From the IMG/VR virus record IMGVR_UViG_3300042905_001781, positions 1 to 28,400 of that record: a stretch of 28,400 nt of DNA; one strand, given 5' to 3'. Position 1 is the stretch's first letter. Each line of letters starts with the position of its first letter. This stretch comes from a virus. This document shows, piece after piece, positions 15,253 through 22,784 of this stretch. Under the pieces are notes generated by a model. It made no database searches and was not told the origin of the DNA. It saw only the letters and a program-made list of their open reading frames with translations. The position numbers were made by a program, and so were the translations under genes.

Positions 15253-15318
15253 CCGTCCCTGACGCCAGAGCCATAAGCGGGGTAGCAACAATAACTCACC
15301 ATCTTCGGATGGAAACAG

Positions 15319-15362
15319 CCGCAGTACAGTTCAGGGGGTGGCTGTACTGCGGTTTGTCTTTT
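15319..15362 (+). terminator. Strong rho-independent terminator before the neck genes
   Basis: CCGCAGTACAG pairs perfectly with CTGTACTGCGG over 11 bases around a 12-base loop and is followed by TTTGTCTTTT. The ribosome site of the next gene begins within this tail. Expression of all downstream neck and tail genes therefore depends on read-through, antitermination or an unseen promoter. Confidence 0.85.
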
Positions 15363-15373
15363 GGAGATCATTC

Positions 15374-16036
15374 ATGCCGATGTACGTTGATCTTGCCAGT
15401 GAAGCTGCACTCAGTACGATTGTAGGCACCACACTGCTGGATGCTACAAAGCGTAACATTGGCTTCGATCCAGAAACACCTACGGAACTATTGCCAGTCG
15501 ATCTGGAAGACTTACTCCACGAGTGCATCTCGATCTGTGAGAAGGAACAGTGGAGATTCATTCTCCGTAAACCTGTTACACTCACTCTCCCGTACGAAGC
15601 ATTCTGTAATCCCGATGGTCTGTTCTTCCTGCCATTCGGACGTGTTACTGAGATCACAACCTTCACGTACATTAAAGACGATCTGACCACCGGAACCGTA
15701 TCATCCTCCGACTACACTCTCTACACCTCAGAACCATCTAAGTTATGGGCTGAGGACTGGGAAGAAGTCTTCGAAGAGATCAACGATGAGCAACCCTACC
15801 CAATCACCATCACTTACACCACCGGCTACGCATCATACGACGCCGTACCCAAGTCAACCATCCGAGCAATCAAGATCCTCGCTTACCACTTGTTTGAGTA
15901 CCGCGATGCGATCTCTGATGGTTCTGTCTCAGAACTTCCTCAAGGCTATTGTCAGCTTCGCGATCTCAACCTTTTGAATGACCATCGTGCAATCCGTTAC
16001 ATTACGGAAGACTGGTCGAAAGTGAGTCGTGGATGA
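15374..16036 (+). CDS. Head-tail connector protein (HK97 gp6-like adaptor)
   Basis: This 220-residue protein fits the ring adaptor that sits below the portal. It is helical at both ends with a beta middle. Family-like stretches are LEDLLHECISICEKEQWRFI, FGRVTEITTFTY, YPITITYTTGYASYDAVPKSTIRAIKILAYHLFEYRD and a C-terminal NDHRAIRYITED. The ITITYTTGY...VPxxIRxAI arrangement is the hallmark of gp6/Ad1-type connectors. Length is longer than HK97 gp6 (about 110), as in many relatives. GGAG lies 7 bases before the ATG, inside the tail of the preceding terminator. It overlaps the next gene by 4 bases. Confidence 0.8.
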   Translation: MPMYVDLASEAALSTIVGTTLLDATKRNIGFDPETPTELLPVDLEDLLHECISICEKEQWRFILRKPVTLTLPYEAFCNPDGLFFLPFGRVTEITTFTYIKDDLTTGTVSSSDYTLYTSEPSKLWAEDWEEVFEEINDEQPYPITITYTTGYASYDAVPKSTIRAIKILAYHLFEYRDAISDGSVSELPQGYCQLRDLNLLNDHRAIRYITEDWSKVSRG

Positions 16037-16428
16037 ACAAGTACAATCGCCGCTCTCGACCCAATCTACGAACCATCTGCGAGTTCTGGACACCCTCCAC
16101 AGTCGTCAACACATCGGGTGAACTCACACAGGAATTCACTCTTCATTACAAAGGTCCGTTCTCTCTGGAAGCTCCCCGCAAGCCAACAGAGATTACGGAC
16201 GCCGGTCGTGTGGCTTCTGAGCAGTCCTTCATGCTCATCGGCCAATGGTGTAAGCCTGCTGAAGAAATCACTGCAGGTATGTTCTGTGTCATTCCTTCTC
16301 GTCAGAAAGTATTCGCGGTTCAAGGACCAGCGACTGACCCATGGGGTGACAGAAAGAAAGTAAACATTACAATCATCGACAACGTCTCACAGCCGATCAC
16401 CATTCAACTTATCCCCACGATGTACTAA
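16033..16428 (+). CDS. Head closure/stopper protein (head-tail joining)
   Basis: This 131-residue, mostly beta protein starts with ATGA overlapping the connector stop. Segments RTICEFWTPSTVVNTSGELTQEFTLHYKGPFSLEA and ITAGMFCVIPSRQKVFAVQGPATDPWGDRKKVNITI match the shape of the small beta-barrel head-closure proteins (HK97 gp7/SPP1 gp16 type) that plug the portal. The call depends mainly on size, fold pattern and the fixed order adaptor-stopper-gp10-terminator. It joins the next gene at TAATG. Confidence 0.7.
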   Translation: MNKYNRRSRPNLRTICEFWTPSTVVNTSGELTQEFTLHYKGPFSLEAPRKPTEITDAGRVASEQSFMLIGQWCKPAEEITAGMFCVIPSRQKVFAVQGPATDPWGDRKKVNITIIDNVSQPITIQLIPTMY

Positions 16429-17111
16429 TGGCTAAACCGTTCTTCTCAATCAAGTTCGACATGCCTGCTGAGGTGATCAACGGCTTCCCCAAGTTCGTTG
16501 GTACGCTTCGCAGGCACATCGTACGTCAGGCGTTGCGAAGTGCATTACTGCCATCCAGAAACTCCCTGAAGACTAAACTGATGAGGCTCCCCCGTGAGTC
16601 TAAGCAATCCTCTGGTGCCACTTACCGTGCATTGATCTCCAAGTACAAGAACGCTCGCAACAACCCTGATCGGTTCTACGGTATCATTGGAGTCAACAAC
16701 AAGTACATCGAAGCGACAACGCTGGAGAAGTCTCCCTTATATAACAAAGCAATCCAGCGACAGGTCTCATTTGGTATTCGTCAGAAACGTACTGCCGATG
16801 ATGGATCAGTAATCTACAGCAAGCGTTACCCTCGTGGTGACGTTCGCAGTAGACTTCGTAAGAAAGTGTTCGGTCCTAAGAGTGTTGGTGGTCTGAAGAA
16901 GCGTTGGCCTGCTCGCTACCTGCACTTGTGGGAAGCTGGCTTCAAGCATAAGCTCAGTGCCCTCAGCGACGAAAAGAAAAAGAAGGACAGAACGTACGGA
17001 TTTGAAGGGCATCACTACTTCGCCAAGACCAAGCAAGAGACAGAAGCTAAGGCTAAGGAAATCTTCCGCACCAAAGTATTGGAACACTTCCGTAAGGCAT
17101 TCGGCAAATGA
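16428..17111 (+). CDS. Neck protein, HK97 gp10-like
   Basis: This 227-residue protein is very basic (many Lys and Arg, pI clearly high). It contains LRRHIVRQALRSALLPSRNSLKTKL near the N-terminus, a GATYRALISKYKNARNNPDRFYGIIGV stretch and PARYLHLWEAGFKH, the RYxxxxExG element of HK97 gp10-family neck proteins. The C-terminal 60 residues are a charged helix ending in a KVLEHFRKAFGK stretch like that of many relatives. It links head and tail terminator. It overlaps both neighbours by 1 and 4 bases, so translation is coupled. Confidence 0.75.
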   Translation: MAKPFFSIKFDMPAEVINGFPKFVGTLRRHIVRQALRSALLPSRNSLKTKLMRLPRESKQSSGATYRALISKYKNARNNPDRFYGIIGVNNKYIEATTLEKSPLYNKAIQRQVSFGIRQKRTADDGSVIYSKRYPRGDVRSRLRKKVFGPKSVGGLKKRWPARYLHLWEAGFKHKLSALSDEKKKKDRTYGFEGHHYFAKTKQETEAKAKEIFRTKVLEHFRKAFGK

Positions 17112-17572
17112 GTCCATACACTTTAGATGTCGGATTACAGTCATTGATCAGCGGTGCTGTCGGAGCTACAATTCCGTGCAGCAAGTCTTCGTTCCTGCCC
17201 TCACACGATCTGAAGACTGCCCCTGACGGTTACGTGTTCTACGACATCTCCGAGATCACACCATTCCATTCCTCAGAAGGTCTTGCAGAGGCTAATGACT
17301 CAGAGAAGTGTAGCTTTACACTTGACGTAGCCTGTGTAGCCCATTCTAATACTCAACGTAAGGCTCTTGTTACCTCCGTGCTTGCCGTCCTGCAACCTAT
17401 CGTTGCTGGTCGTCGAACACAACTCACCTCCTATTCGGTAACCGGAACCAGCGTGTACATCAACTACCTGAGATTCGATTCTCAGGATGAAACGTATGTG
17501 TTGAAAACAGGACAGTCGAATCCTGATCTGACGATGATCGTCCTGTCTTTTTCTGGTAAGGCTACCTGTTAG
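17108..17572 (+). CDS. Tail terminator/completion protein
   Basis: This 154-residue product starts MSPYTLDVGLQ at an ATGA overlap. The predicted alpha/beta order (helix, strand VFYDISEITPF, strand CSFTLDVACVAH, helix RKALVTSVLAVLQPI, strands to the end) matches the gpU/DUF3168-type tail terminators that cap the tail tube. Its place, last before the tail-tube gene, is diagnostic for HK97-like siphoviruses; primary sequence alone would not be enough. Its stop TAG is part of the TAGGAGG site of the next gene. Confidence 0.65.
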   Translation: MSPYTLDVGLQSLISGAVGATIPCSKSSFLPSHDLKTAPDGYVFYDISEITPFHSSEGLAEANDSEKCSFTLDVACVAHSNTQRKALVTSVLAVLQPIVAGRRTQLTSYSVTGTSVYINYLRFDSQDETYVLKTGQSNPDLTMIVLSFSGKATC

Positions 17573-17584
17573 GAGGTTTTCATG
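17573..17584 (+). promoter_or_regulatory. Strong ribosome binding site of the tail-tube gene
   Basis: TAGGAGGTTTTC precedes the ATG, a full AGGAGG whose first TAG is the stop of the gene upstream. The first 11 bases are identical to the capsid gene leader. Confidence 0.8.
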
Positions 17585-18091
17585 GCTAATAGAGATACAT
17601 CACGAATCAAGATCAAGTGGTTCGAGCAAACCACAGTACCAACTGGCAGTGGAGCAGCACCAGATGCTGTTGACACAGCCAGTGACGTTTACGCCTGTGT
17701 AACTGACGGTCCTACATGGTCCGGCTTCACTCGTGGTGACGTTGAAACAACTTGCTCGAATACAACTTTGGACGGTTGGGGGAACTTGATCCGCACCTTC
17801 AAAGCCGGTAAGATGGTCGATCTCGGAACTGTTACTTTCACTGTTGACTGGGACCCAGATGACACCTATGGTGGTCGCGAATACGCAGCATTCTTCGACG
17901 GTCGCTCAGGTGACCTGCTCGTTGAATTCCCTGCTGAAGGATCTGAAACCACTGGTCCGATTCTGGTCCTGACCGGATACTGCAACAAGTTCACTCCAAT
18001 GGGTACTGTGCTCTCTGATGATCAGGGTTCACGCTCACTGGCAGAACTTGTCTTCCGTATCTCCAACATTGACGTAACTGCTCCAGTCTAA
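17582..18091 (+). CDS. Major tail (tube) protein
   Basis: This 169-residue product starts MANRDTSRIKIKWFEQ. It is beta-rich with a KMVDLGTVTFTVDWDPDD strand pair and FDGRSGDLLVEFP, consistent with the tail-tube fold of siphoviruses (gpV/Phage_tail_2-like). Near the end, GYCNKFTPMGTVLSDDQGSRSLAELVFRISN is the usual closing beta motif, in which the phrase before S/D-Q is commonly PxGxVxxDD. Position between tail terminator and frameshifted chaperone, and the strongest ribosome site in the tail region, agree with the most abundant tail component. Confidence 0.82.
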   Translation: MANRDTSRIKIKWFEQTTVPTGSGAAPDAVDTASDVYACVTDGPTWSGFTRGDVETTCSNTTLDGWGNLIRTFKAGKMVDLGTVTFTVDWDPDDTYGGREYAAFFDGRSGDLLVEFPAEGSETTGPILVLTGYCNKFTPMGTVLSDDQGSRSLAELVFRISNIDVTAPV

Positions 18092-18140
18092 GACTGATGG
18101 TACAACACCTCCCTTCACCCCTTTCTTTTAGGAAACCCGT

Positions 18141-18563
18141 ATGTTGCTCAAACCTCTCAAGCGTGCCCCACTCCCTTCTTCTGCTTCCTCAGAAATTGTT
18201 GAGCCGTCAGCAGGACTCGCAACGGCATTCATTGCCAAGCTCCGTGAGTTCCCGGGAGCAACTGAGACTGAAGTACAGCCTCATTACTTCTCAGGTCTGC
18301 GTGTTCTGATCTGCCTGTACGAAGACGGCAAGCCATTCCTCCCACAGTTGATTAACCATCTGTCTCAGGAGAACGCTGAGAAGTGGCCTATCACTGTTCA
18401 GGAAGGTGTCTCAGTTCGTCAGACACTCGACGATCTGGATGCCCCGTACTTGGCCCGTGTCGTGGATTACTTCCTCGACGCAATCAGCACGGAACAGATG
18501 ACAGAGATCAACGCAATCCTGCGTGACAAAGTATGGACTCAGGCGGACTCCGCAAAAAACTAA
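18141..18563 (+). CDS. Tail assembly chaperone, short form (G-like)
   Basis: This 140-residue product starts MLLKPLKRAPLPSS, with AGGA 7 bases upstream. It is mostly helical with an acidic middle (LICLYEDGKPFLPQLINHLSQENAEKW) and ends at a TAA just after the A_AAA_AAC slippery sequence. In siphoviruses the protein between tail tube and tape measure coats the tape measure protein during tail assembly. Most ribosomes make this form and a minority shift to the long form described separately. Confidence 0.85.
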   Translation: MLLKPLKRAPLPSSASSEIVEPSAGLATAFIAKLREFPGATETEVQPHYFSGLRVLICLYEDGKPFLPQLINHLSQENAEKWPITVQEGVSVRQTLDDLDAPYLARVVDYFLDAISTEQMTEINAILRDKVWTQADSAKN

Positions 18564-18916
18564 TTACTCCCGACGATCCACGATGGTTCGTACTGTTCCT
18601 ATGCAGTCGTTGGGGGAAGTCCAAGTCAGAGATCGAGTCTATTCCTTACTCAGAATTTTGTGAGCATCTGAACTTCTGGCGAGAGTACAGATGGGGAATG
18701 ACTGACGACCTTCAGGCGATGTCCATAGCACACCAAATGAAGGTTGCCAACCCTAAGTCGTCAGCGGTTCCATGGATGATTAAGTCGTGGACTGTGCAAA
18801 AGGATTACACCTACCGTCTTAGCAGGTTAGTCACCAAACCCGTTGCTGCCATCAGGAGCGGGTTTTTTGCTATCCTCTCAGCAGTTAAGGGAATGAGAAA
18901 AGATGGAAAGCATTAA
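18141..18916 (+). CDS. Tail assembly chaperone, -1 frameshift long form (GT-like)
   Basis: A -1 shift at 18554-18560 lets ribosomes continue from codon 140 into the CTA ATT ACT frame and read 118 more residues (LITPDDPRWFVLFLCSRW onward), a product of about 258 residues. The second part has a Trp-rich, helical character (FCEHLNFWREYRWGMTDD) resembling T-domains that bind the tape measure. This frame has no good start of its own: its first ATG is inside the upstream gene with no site. It overlaps the tape measure start by 14 bases. As in phage lambda, only a small fraction of chains should shift. Confidence 0.88.
18554..18616 (+). promoter_or_regulatory. Programmed -1 frameshift signal (slippery site plus stem-loop)
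   Basis: The heptamer A_AAA_AAC sits in the zero frame as GCA AAA AAC just before the TAA. Six bases downstream, CTCCCGACGA (18567-18576) pairs over 10 bases, including two G-U pairs, with TCGTTGGGGG (18607-18616) around a 30-base loop. Slippery sequence, spacer and stimulatory stem all meet the textbook arrangement. Confidence 0.9.
18836..18868 (+). terminator. Terminator-like hairpin inside the chaperone T frame
   Basis: AAACCCG pairs with CGGGTTT around a 16-base loop and continues into a run of six T (18863-18868), a good intrinsic-terminator shape on the coding strand. It lies within the translated -1 frame, about 35 bases before the tape measure ATG. Translation would normally suppress it. 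Confidence 0.55.
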
Positions 18917-20720
18917 CGACATTGCTATTAAGCTGTCCGTCGATGCCGAAGGTGTATCCCGAGGATTCCGTACTGCTGCTGAAGAAGCTCGCGTATTTCA
19001 AAAAGAAGTAGAGCGACTTTCGTACAACGTTGGTAAAGGTGATGCTAAGCAGTTTGACGCTCATGTTATTGCTATGCAGGATCAACGTACTGCAGCAATC
19101 AAAGATCAAAATGACGTTCAGGAAGAAGCCAATCGTATCATCCGTCAGCACATGACGTTGAATGAACGCTACGCTCAGCAGCTTGCGACACTGGTCAGAC
19201 TCAACAACACAACTCTGGTAGCCACCGGCAAGCAAGCTCTGAGCGACGCTCAATTAGGTAGAGCTAAGACTGCTCTGACCATCGCCACGATCCGTCAGCA
19301 ACAAGCACAGGTTGGTGTCAACGCTGCAATGGCATCTGGTGCAGGCGGCTATGGTGGTGTTGCCATGGCGATAGGTCAAGCATCCTACGCTGCTGAAGAC
19401 TTCATCCAAGTACTGTCTATGGGCGGTGGACTGAACATGGCTCTCATGTCAGCGTCCAACAACCTGTCCATGGTTGCCCGTGCTCTGCTGGGTACCTCTG
19501 GTGGCTTGTCTGCTATTGCAGGCATCGGTATCCCTGCAGCCCTCATCGGTATCGGTTTTTTGGTCCGTTACTTAATGGATACAGAAGACGCTGCTGAAAA
19601 AGCTAAGAAAGCTATGGAAGACTTCCGTAAAGAGACTGAGAACATCGGTAAGTTGACAGAGATTCGCCAGAAGTTCGAAGCAGAGTCCCGTGGCATTCAA
19701 GATATGAAGACCCGTGAAGAAATCCAAGCTAAGATTACTGCTCTGAAGCAAGAGCAGAAAGACCTTGATGAGAAAATGGCTCAAGAGGAAATGAAGCGAG
19801 CAGGCGGAAACGCAGCTTACTTCGAAGGTCTCATGGGAGGTCAGGAAGCGGTACTGGACTTCCAGAATCGTTTGAATAAGATGACACTGGAAGGAACAGA
19901 GGGACAGAAGGAAGCTGCACGAGAACTGAGCCGCCTGTACGGTGAAGCACGTAATGCTGCCATTGCTGGTAATGAGCAGAACATGTTACAGGCGTTGCGA
20001 GAGATGCACAACATGATGGCCAGCAATGTAGGTGGGTTTGCAGATTACTTTATGAGCAGCAATCAGTTGATGGACGTTACTGCTCTGGATAACCTGAAGG
20101 GTAAACTTACTGACCCAGCACTTCTGAATGCCCTACAGGAAATCTACCAGCCTAACATAACCAATATGCAGGAGAACATGGAACTTCAGCAGGAAATTGC
20201 TGAAGCTCTGCTAAGTCAAGATGAACACATGACCGAGGAACGCAAACGTCAGTTGGAGATCGCTAAGAAACTGCTGGAAGCTCAGCACCAGATGTTTCAA
20301 GTTGAAGGGCAAATTACTCGTGAACGTCAGCAGCGTATGCGCGACGACCTTGATGCTCTCCGCATGACAGATGCTGAGAAAGAGCTAAAACGTATTAGAG
20401 ACGCACAGGCAGCATTCTCGGGAATTGACACGACGTTCGTCGGTCCACAATTGCCTGTCAGTGAAGAGGCTATGGCTCAGGAGTTCATGTACCAGCAACT
20501 TAAGCTGGTGCAGGACGAAATCGCTCAGATGAATAAGCCTGTAGTCCAATCTGCCATGGAGCAGAATGGGTTCGACGCTCAAGCTCAGGCATTTGACCAA
20601 ATGCTCAAAGCTAAATTTGAACGAGATCCTCAGACCGAAAAACTTGATACTCTCATCACTATCGAACGTGCGATGCTTCAGGCGATCGAGGACAACGCAA
20701 TGGTTCGAGTAGTTAATTAA
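18903..20720 (+). CDS. Tape measure protein
   Basis: This 605-residue protein sets tail length. It begins MESINDIAIKLSVDAEGVSRGF and is largely helical with long charged coiled coils (residues 20-100, 230-330, 420-500). A Gly-rich hydrophobic membrane-like stretch, LSAIAGIGIPAALIGIGFLVRYL, lies near residues 203-225. At about 0.15 nm per residue (family rule of thumb) the tail would be roughly 90 nm. It follows the frameshifted chaperone and overlaps its -1 frame by 14 bases. The start has an AAGGGA site some way upstream. No lytic peptidase motif is obvious. Short compared with many siphoviruses. Confidence 0.85.
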   Translation: MESINDIAIKLSVDAEGVSRGFRTAAEEARVFQKEVERLSYNVGKGDAKQFDAHVIAMQDQRTAAIKDQNDVQEEANRIIRQHMTLNERYAQQLATLVRLNNTTLVATGKQALSDAQLGRAKTALTIATIRQQQAQVGVNAAMASGAGGYGGVAMAIGQASYAAEDFIQVLSMGGGLNMALMSASNNLSMVARALLGTSGGLSAIAGIGIPAALIGIGFLVRYLMDTEDAAEKAKKAMEDFRKETENIGKLTEIRQKFEAESRGIQDMKTREEIQAKITALKQEQKDLDEKMAQEEMKRAGGNAAYFEGLMGGQEAVLDFQNRLNKMTLEGTEGQKEAARELSRLYGEARNAAIAGNEQNMLQALREMHNMMASNVGGFADYFMSSNQLMDVTALDNLKGKLTDPALLNALQEIYQPNITNMQENMELQQEIAEALLSQDEHMTEERKRQLEIAKKLLEAQHQMFQVEGQITRERQQRMRDDLDALRMTDAEKELKRIRDAQAAFSGIDTTFVGPQLPVSEEAMAQEFMYQQLKLVQDEIAQMNKPVVQSAMEQNGFDAQAQAFDQMLKAKFERDPQTEKLDTLITIERAMLQAIEDNAMVRVVN

Positions 20721-20729
20721 AGGTTACCC

Positions 20730-21830
20730 ATGGGTCTTAAACAGATCATAGGATTCCTCCACGAAGCTCAGGATCTATCGGCAACGTGGGGCGTCAACAC
20801 AATTGTAGAGCAGTGTCTGATCGAGATGGATTCTCCACTGGAGGATATCGTCGATGTTCAGGCTGCTCTACCTGCGTACGACTTTGGTACTACACCAGAA
20901 CCTACATTCACTATCGGTCTGTCCTATCATCCAGAACGAAGTGACCTGATTCTGAAGCAGGCTAATGGCGTCCGTGTCCACCAATCAGGCAGACCTTACT
21001 GGATCGTAGACCTGACCTACGAGACTGGTCAGTGGCTGGACAAACTGCTGAACAGTGAGAATCAAGGTGCTGGTAACGTCGGTCGTGTTAAACGATTCGA
21101 CACGACTCCCGGTACTGGCGAGCCTGCTACTCAGATCATCAAGTATCCTTGGGACGAACCACCAACATGGCAGGCCAGCACTCGTCGTGTCAGGATCAAT
21201 ATTTTCCACGACATCAACGGTGATCCACTGGTACACGCCAATGGTCTGCCGATCCTAGAAGGTGTCTCTGCAGAACTCGATCTGGAGGTTCACACTTTCA
21301 CTTGGAACGTTGAGTACGACGGCTTCACCTACAGCACCGATGTAGCTCCATTCATCGGAAGAATCAATGCGACGGCTCTATTCGGTGCTGGTGAAGACCA
21401 CGTACTGTTGGAGTCTTGTACGTGCGTGGAAAACTATCGAACAGTAAACCTCTCTGTGCCTACAGGACAGGATGGAACTGGAGCAACAGCGACTCACCAC
21501 TTCGTTACTCTCACAGCAACATTCGTAGTCGACAGACGTACTGATTCTGTATTGGGTTACTTCCGCGAAGCCAACCGTCGCGTATCCATGCACACGCTAC
21601 AACTCGCTCCGTTACTCGGTGGTGGCTTCGAGTTAGCACCAATCGACATCAACAGTCGTGGTGACCGTGCGACAGCACCATGGCCACTGGCACCAAACGG
21701 GATCGCCATCCCATACGATTTGATTGACGACGCCGATCCACTCACAGACTTTGCGTTTGTGGATACTCTTCTTCCAGAACAAAATGACCTGACAGCATTT
21801 GCTGCCTTGTACGAACTGGTCATCCCATGA
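20730..21830 (+). CDS. Tail protein after the tape measure (distal-tail-like position)
   Basis: This 366-residue product starts MGLKQIIGFLHEAQ, with AAGG 6 bases upstream. It is beta-rich, with many aromatic and Thr residues and segments such as RPYWIVDLTYETGQWLDKLL, TRRVRINIFHDINGDPLVHANG and HHFVTLTATFVVDRRTDSVLGYFREANRR. I recognise no family. The gene order (tape measure, then this protein) is where distal tail or tail-tip proteins lie in siphoviruses, so a tail-tip role is inferred. Repeated ADL, TGTG-like short loops resemble other virion proteins here. It overlaps the next gene by 4 bases. Confidence 0.6.
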   Translation: MGLKQIIGFLHEAQDLSATWGVNTIVEQCLIEMDSPLEDIVDVQAALPAYDFGTTPEPTFTIGLSYHPERSDLILKQANGVRVHQSGRPYWIVDLTYETGQWLDKLLNSENQGAGNVGRVKRFDTTPGTGEPATQIIKYPWDEPPTWQASTRRVRINIFHDINGDPLVHANGLPILEGVSAELDLEVHTFTWNVEYDGFTYSTDVAPFIGRINATALFGAGEDHVLLESCTCVENYRTVNLSVPTGQDGTGATATHHFVTLTATFVVDRRTDSVLGYFREANRRVSMHTLQLAPLLGGGFELAPIDINSRGDRATAPWPLAPNGIAIPYDLIDDADPLTDFAFVDTLLPEQNDLTAFAALYELVIP

Positions 21831-22783
21831 GCAACAACAGACTAGGTATCTATCCTGAAGACGACGCACGCGAAATTCATAAGCGTGTACTCGGACATTC
21901 GTTACCGCTTCAGGAATTAGGGCAGGCTAAACAGCATACGCTCCACAACATGCTGTACTACGCTGTGCTGACAGAGGATCTTGCCTCTGCAACAAACGCA
22001 ACAACTGGCTACACTTCCGCCGAGTGTCGTGTACTTCGCTACGTACAGCCGATTGACTCAACCACACTTAACATGGAGTCAGCGACAGGCGACATTAGCC
22101 TGCAGATCATCACCAATCGTTACACAACTTTCTCAGCATCCATCGGTGACGTGCTCCTGATCATTCGTAACGGTGCTGAGTGGTCTCCGGTTGCTGCTGT
22201 GGGATCTTCTTCTCAGAAACACGCACGGATCGTTGAGTGCCTTGGCAACGGATACTACTCAGCTTACCTTTCACTGAATCCAACATTTGACCTCCCTTCG
22301 ATCACAGGCACAGGCACAGACACCGGAACTGGATCAGGGCAGTACAACGAGTGTACTCCTTGCCAATGGATCACAGGAGAGAACGAGGCAGGAACAGGCA
22401 CTGCCGGTAACGTAGGTCCAGTTGCTTGTGGTACTCTTCAGCAACCGTCCAGAGTCTCCGTACCTGCTGACGGTGCTCTGGTCTACTGCTACGACCCTCG
22501 CTTGCTGACACTAGGTATCAATGCTCACGTAATCATCACCGACATGGGCGACACTGTCGTCGATCCCACAACTGGAACAGGTACGGGTACCGGAACAGCA
22601 ATTGACACAATTCCTCTTTACATGGTCTTGACAGGTAACTATGATCTTGTTGCCATCCCTGACAAGTTCTACGAATGCTGCGACGGAGTCGTTACACTCA
22701 CTCGATGCGATAACTACATCGTAGAAGGTGTGTTCTGTCAGGGTGCTCAGATTGATTGCCCCGGAACAGGAACAGGAACCTAA
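21827..22783 (+). CDS. Cys-rich tail protein with Gly-Thr repeats
   Basis: This 318-residue product starts MSNNRLGIYPEDDAREIH at an ATGA overlap. The N-terminal 150 residues are mixed alpha/beta. From about residue 158 it has Gly-Thr strings (ITGTGTDTGTGSG, AGTGTAG, TTGTGTGTGTAID), and it ends in PGTGTGT at the stop. I count 11 Cys, mostly in the C-terminal half and including YECCDG. I know no family for it. The linkers look like flexible, exposed, Thr-rich surfaces and would be natural targets of O-glycosylation, which is a hypothesis. It lies between tail-tip-like and glycan genes. Confidence 0.6.
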   Translation: MSNNRLGIYPEDDAREIHKRVLGHSLPLQELGQAKQHTLHNMLYYAVLTEDLASATNATTGYTSAECRVLRYVQPIDSTTLNMESATGDISLQIITNRYTTFSASIGDVLLIIRNGAEWSPVAAVGSSSQKHARIVECLGNGYYSAYLSLNPTFDLPSITGTGTDTGTGSGQYNECTPCQWITGENEAGTGTAGNVGPVACGTLQQPSRVSVPADGALVYCYDPRLLTLGINAHVIITDMGDTVVDPTTGTGTGTGTAIDTIPLYMVLTGNYDLVAIPDKFYECCDGVVTLTRCDNYIVEGVFCQGAQIDCPGTGTGT

Positions 22784-22784
22784 C

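Noticed and set aside
22300-22783. Simple-sequence DNA repeat (GGAACA/GGCACA)
   Set aside because: Codons alternate and the regularity is at the Gly-Thr protein level, so it is described as a protein feature.
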